Source: Chloroflexota bacterium (GTDB lineage: Bacteria > Chloroflexota > Anaerolineae > Promineifilales > Promineifilaceae). Taken from it: a stretch of 13,722 bases of DNA. Position numbers and translations under genes: made by a program. Below the pieces are notes generated by a model, which was not told the origin of the DNA, did no database searches, and saw nothing but the letters and a program-made list of their open reading frames with translations. How positions within the stretch are numbered: position 1 is the first letter of the stretch; each line of letters starts with the position of its first letter. Positions 12,494 to 13,722 of the stretch are shown here, piece by piece. The DNA is taken from the NCBI GenBank assembly GCA_008501785.1, contig QQUD01000852.1, positions 1-13,722 of the forward strand. Reading direction: 5' to 3'.

Positions 12494-13722
12494 ATTTCTT
12501 CTTCTTCCGCACCCACACTTTATTACTATGAAATGTAGATTGGCCAGCCATGTCACCAAGCGCATCAGAGGTAGTCCAATTTACGTTACGGCCGTTTCCC
12601 AACTTGCTCCAATACCCCTTCGGCGACGCCAACACGCCAGGACGTATCCCATCCGTCACCTTCGCCTGTAATTCACACCAGCCGCGCCTATTCTCCACAA
12701 TCACAGCATCACCATCGACAATGCCACGCGCCGCCGCATCATCTGGATGAATCTCTAAAAATGGCGTTCCTTCACGGTTCAACAAGCCTGGCTGATTGGC
12801 AAAGGTGCTGGTTGTGAAGTGGTGGGCTGCGCCAGTGATTAAAAACATGCCCTGATTGGGTGGAAAACGGCCGTTAACTTCTTCACCATTCTCAGCACCA
12901 TCATCATGCTTCCCAGCATACCCCGGCAGCGGATCCAAACCCTCATCAGCCAAAGCTTGACTGTAAAGCTCAACCTTCCCACTCGGCGTCGGGAACATGC
13001 CATCCGCAAATGGCACATCCGGTTCATACTGTAAACGGATATTGCCTTCACGCTTGAGTTGTTCAAGTGTGATCTTGTGTAGGGCTGGGTTGGAAACGGC
13101 CGTTTTCACCAACACCTCTTCAATCACTTCATCCACCGATTGTTTAAACCACGGTTCCTCAAATCCCATTTCCGCAGCCAGCAATTTCATCACATCCCAA
13201 TTGCTTTTACAATCACCCAATGGCTCAATCGCCTGCTGATTATACGCCAGCACCGTATGCCCATAAGCTTTATGTAAATCTGAGTGTTCAAGCTGTGAAG
13301 TTGCAGGGAGAACAATGTCAGCAAAATCGGCCGTGTCCGTCATAAACAGCTCATGCACCACCGTAAACAAATCTTCGCGTCGCAACCCTGCCACCACACG
13401 CCCCGCATTCGGCGCAATTGCCGCTGGATTCGACCCAAACACAAACAGCGATTGAATCGGCGGATCAGCAGCTTCCCCCAGCAGCGCTGCGCCCAGCCGG
13501 TTCATATTCACCGAACGTCCTGCCGGTGGACATTCAGCCTGATGACCAACTGCCTCACCATCCCACTGCAAATACCCGCTGGCACTGTACGCCAACCCGC
13601 CGCCGCGCACGCCATATTGCGCTGTCATCGCGGGCAGCGCACAAATCGCCCGCACAGTTTGCCCCCCATTGTGATTTCGCTGCAAACCATCCGCAACTTT
13701 TATCAAACTTGGCTTTGTGCCA
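12471..13722 (-). CDS. Molybdopterin-dependent oxidoreductase, C-terminal part (N-terminus beyond the window)
   Basis: About 416 residues of the C-terminal half of a DMSO-reductase-superfamily enzyme (formate dehydrogenase/BisC/YyaE-like group), which uses a bis-pterin molybdenum or tungsten cofactor. Codons before the TTG at 13706 stay open to the edge and give GTKPSLIKVADGLQRNHNGG, a conserved family stretch, so 13706 is not the start. LFVFGSNPAAIAPNAGRV and VHELFMTDTADFADIVLPATSQLEHSDLHKAYGH are typical of the cofactor-binding core. The final 110 residues from about FLITGAAHHFTTSTFANQP (HPDDAAARGIVDGDAVIVENRRG, then GVLASPKGYW) form the molybdopterin-dinucleotide-binding barrel. The substrate cannot be told without the N-terminus, where any Fe-S cluster and active-site ligand would be. 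The last residues, LNADFHR, are encoded by a 20-bp tandem repeat. nuoN follows 149 bases downstream. Confidence 0.88.
   Translation of the reverse strand, partial: GTKPSLIKVADGLQRNHNGGQTVRAICALPAMTAQYGVRGGGLAYSASGYLQWDGEAVGHQAECPPAGRSVNMNRLGAALLGEAADPPIQSLFVFGSNPAAIAPNAGRVVAGLRREDLFTVVHELFMTDTADFADIVLPATSQLEHSDLHKAYGHTVLAYNQQAIEPLGDCKSNWDVMKLLAAEMGFEEPWFKQSVDEVIEEVLVKTAVSNPALHKITLEQLKREGNIRLQYEPDVPFADGMFPTPSGKVELYSQALADEGLDPLPGYAGKHDDGAENGEEVNGRFPPNQGMFLITGAAHHFTTSTFANQPGLLNREGTPFLEIHPDDAAARGIVDGDAVIVENRRGWCELQAKVTDGIRPGVLASPKGYWSKLGNGRNVNWTTSDALGDMAGQSTFHSNKVWVRKKKKLNADFHR

Larger units (their letters stand above)
198..13104. repeat. Dispersed iterated palindrome ACGGCCGT (20 copies)
   Basis: The full 10-mer AACGGCCGTT begins at 198, 2064, 3744, 5119, 7985, 8841, 10154, 10942, 11590, 12181, 12866 and 13095. 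Copies with the ACGGCCGT core and a changed outer base lie at 878-887, 2420-2429, 5593-5602, 6375-6384, 6722-6731, 7236-7245, 8783-8792 and 12587-12596. Seventeen are inside genes of both orientations and three are in spacers. The average spacing is about 680 bases. Random expectation for an 8-mer in this length is about 0.2. Confidence 0.95.

Overview
The window reads as a densely coded piece of a bacterial chromosome. My best guess is an uncultured Chloroflexota (Anaerolineae/Caldilineae-like) genome. That rests on the overall style (FtsX-type ABC exporters, GPH sugar symporter, CrtB/CrtI, an Nuo subunit, a molybdopterin oxidoreductase, many palindromic intergenic repeats) and not on a marker gene, so it is held with low to moderate confidence. 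No rRNA, tRNA, CRISPR array, transposase or phage gene was recognised.

Layout. Positions 1-366 (+) hold the 3' end of a NarL/LuxR-type response regulator broken by an in-frame TGA. Positions 367-851 are gene-free and filled with imperfect inverted repeats. Positions 852-4173 (-) are a three-gene ABC exporter operon, transcribed permease, permease, ATPase. Divergent from it, 4403-5089 (+) encodes a TetR regulator. A 38-bp dyad overlaps its own near-consensus promoter. The same strand continues with a Gfo/Idh/MocA dehydrogenase (5147-6358) and a GPH-family sugar:cation symporter (6475-7869), a plausible sugar uptake and oxidation pair. A repeat-rich convergent spacer (7870-8102) separates these from the minus-strand carotenoid pair: crtB (upstream) and crtI (downstream), which together would make phytoene and desaturate it. 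Further right on the minus strand come nuoN, ended by a strong intrinsic terminator, and the C-terminal part of a molybdopterin oxidoreductase that runs off the right edge.

The most unusual signal is not a gene. The palindrome ACGGCCGT occurs 20 times in 13.7 kb, 12 times as the full 10-mer AACGGCCGTT. It lies in genes on both strands and in spacers, and is mostly read as Thr-Ala-Val or Asn/Asp-Gly-Arg. This resembles the highly iterated palindrome HIP1 of cyanobacteria, but with a different core. A second theme is short palindromic repeats placed directly against gene ends, so that the last residues of CrtB and of the molybdopterin enzyme are encoded by repeat DNA. I found no convincing new multi-gene system; most genes belong to well-known families.
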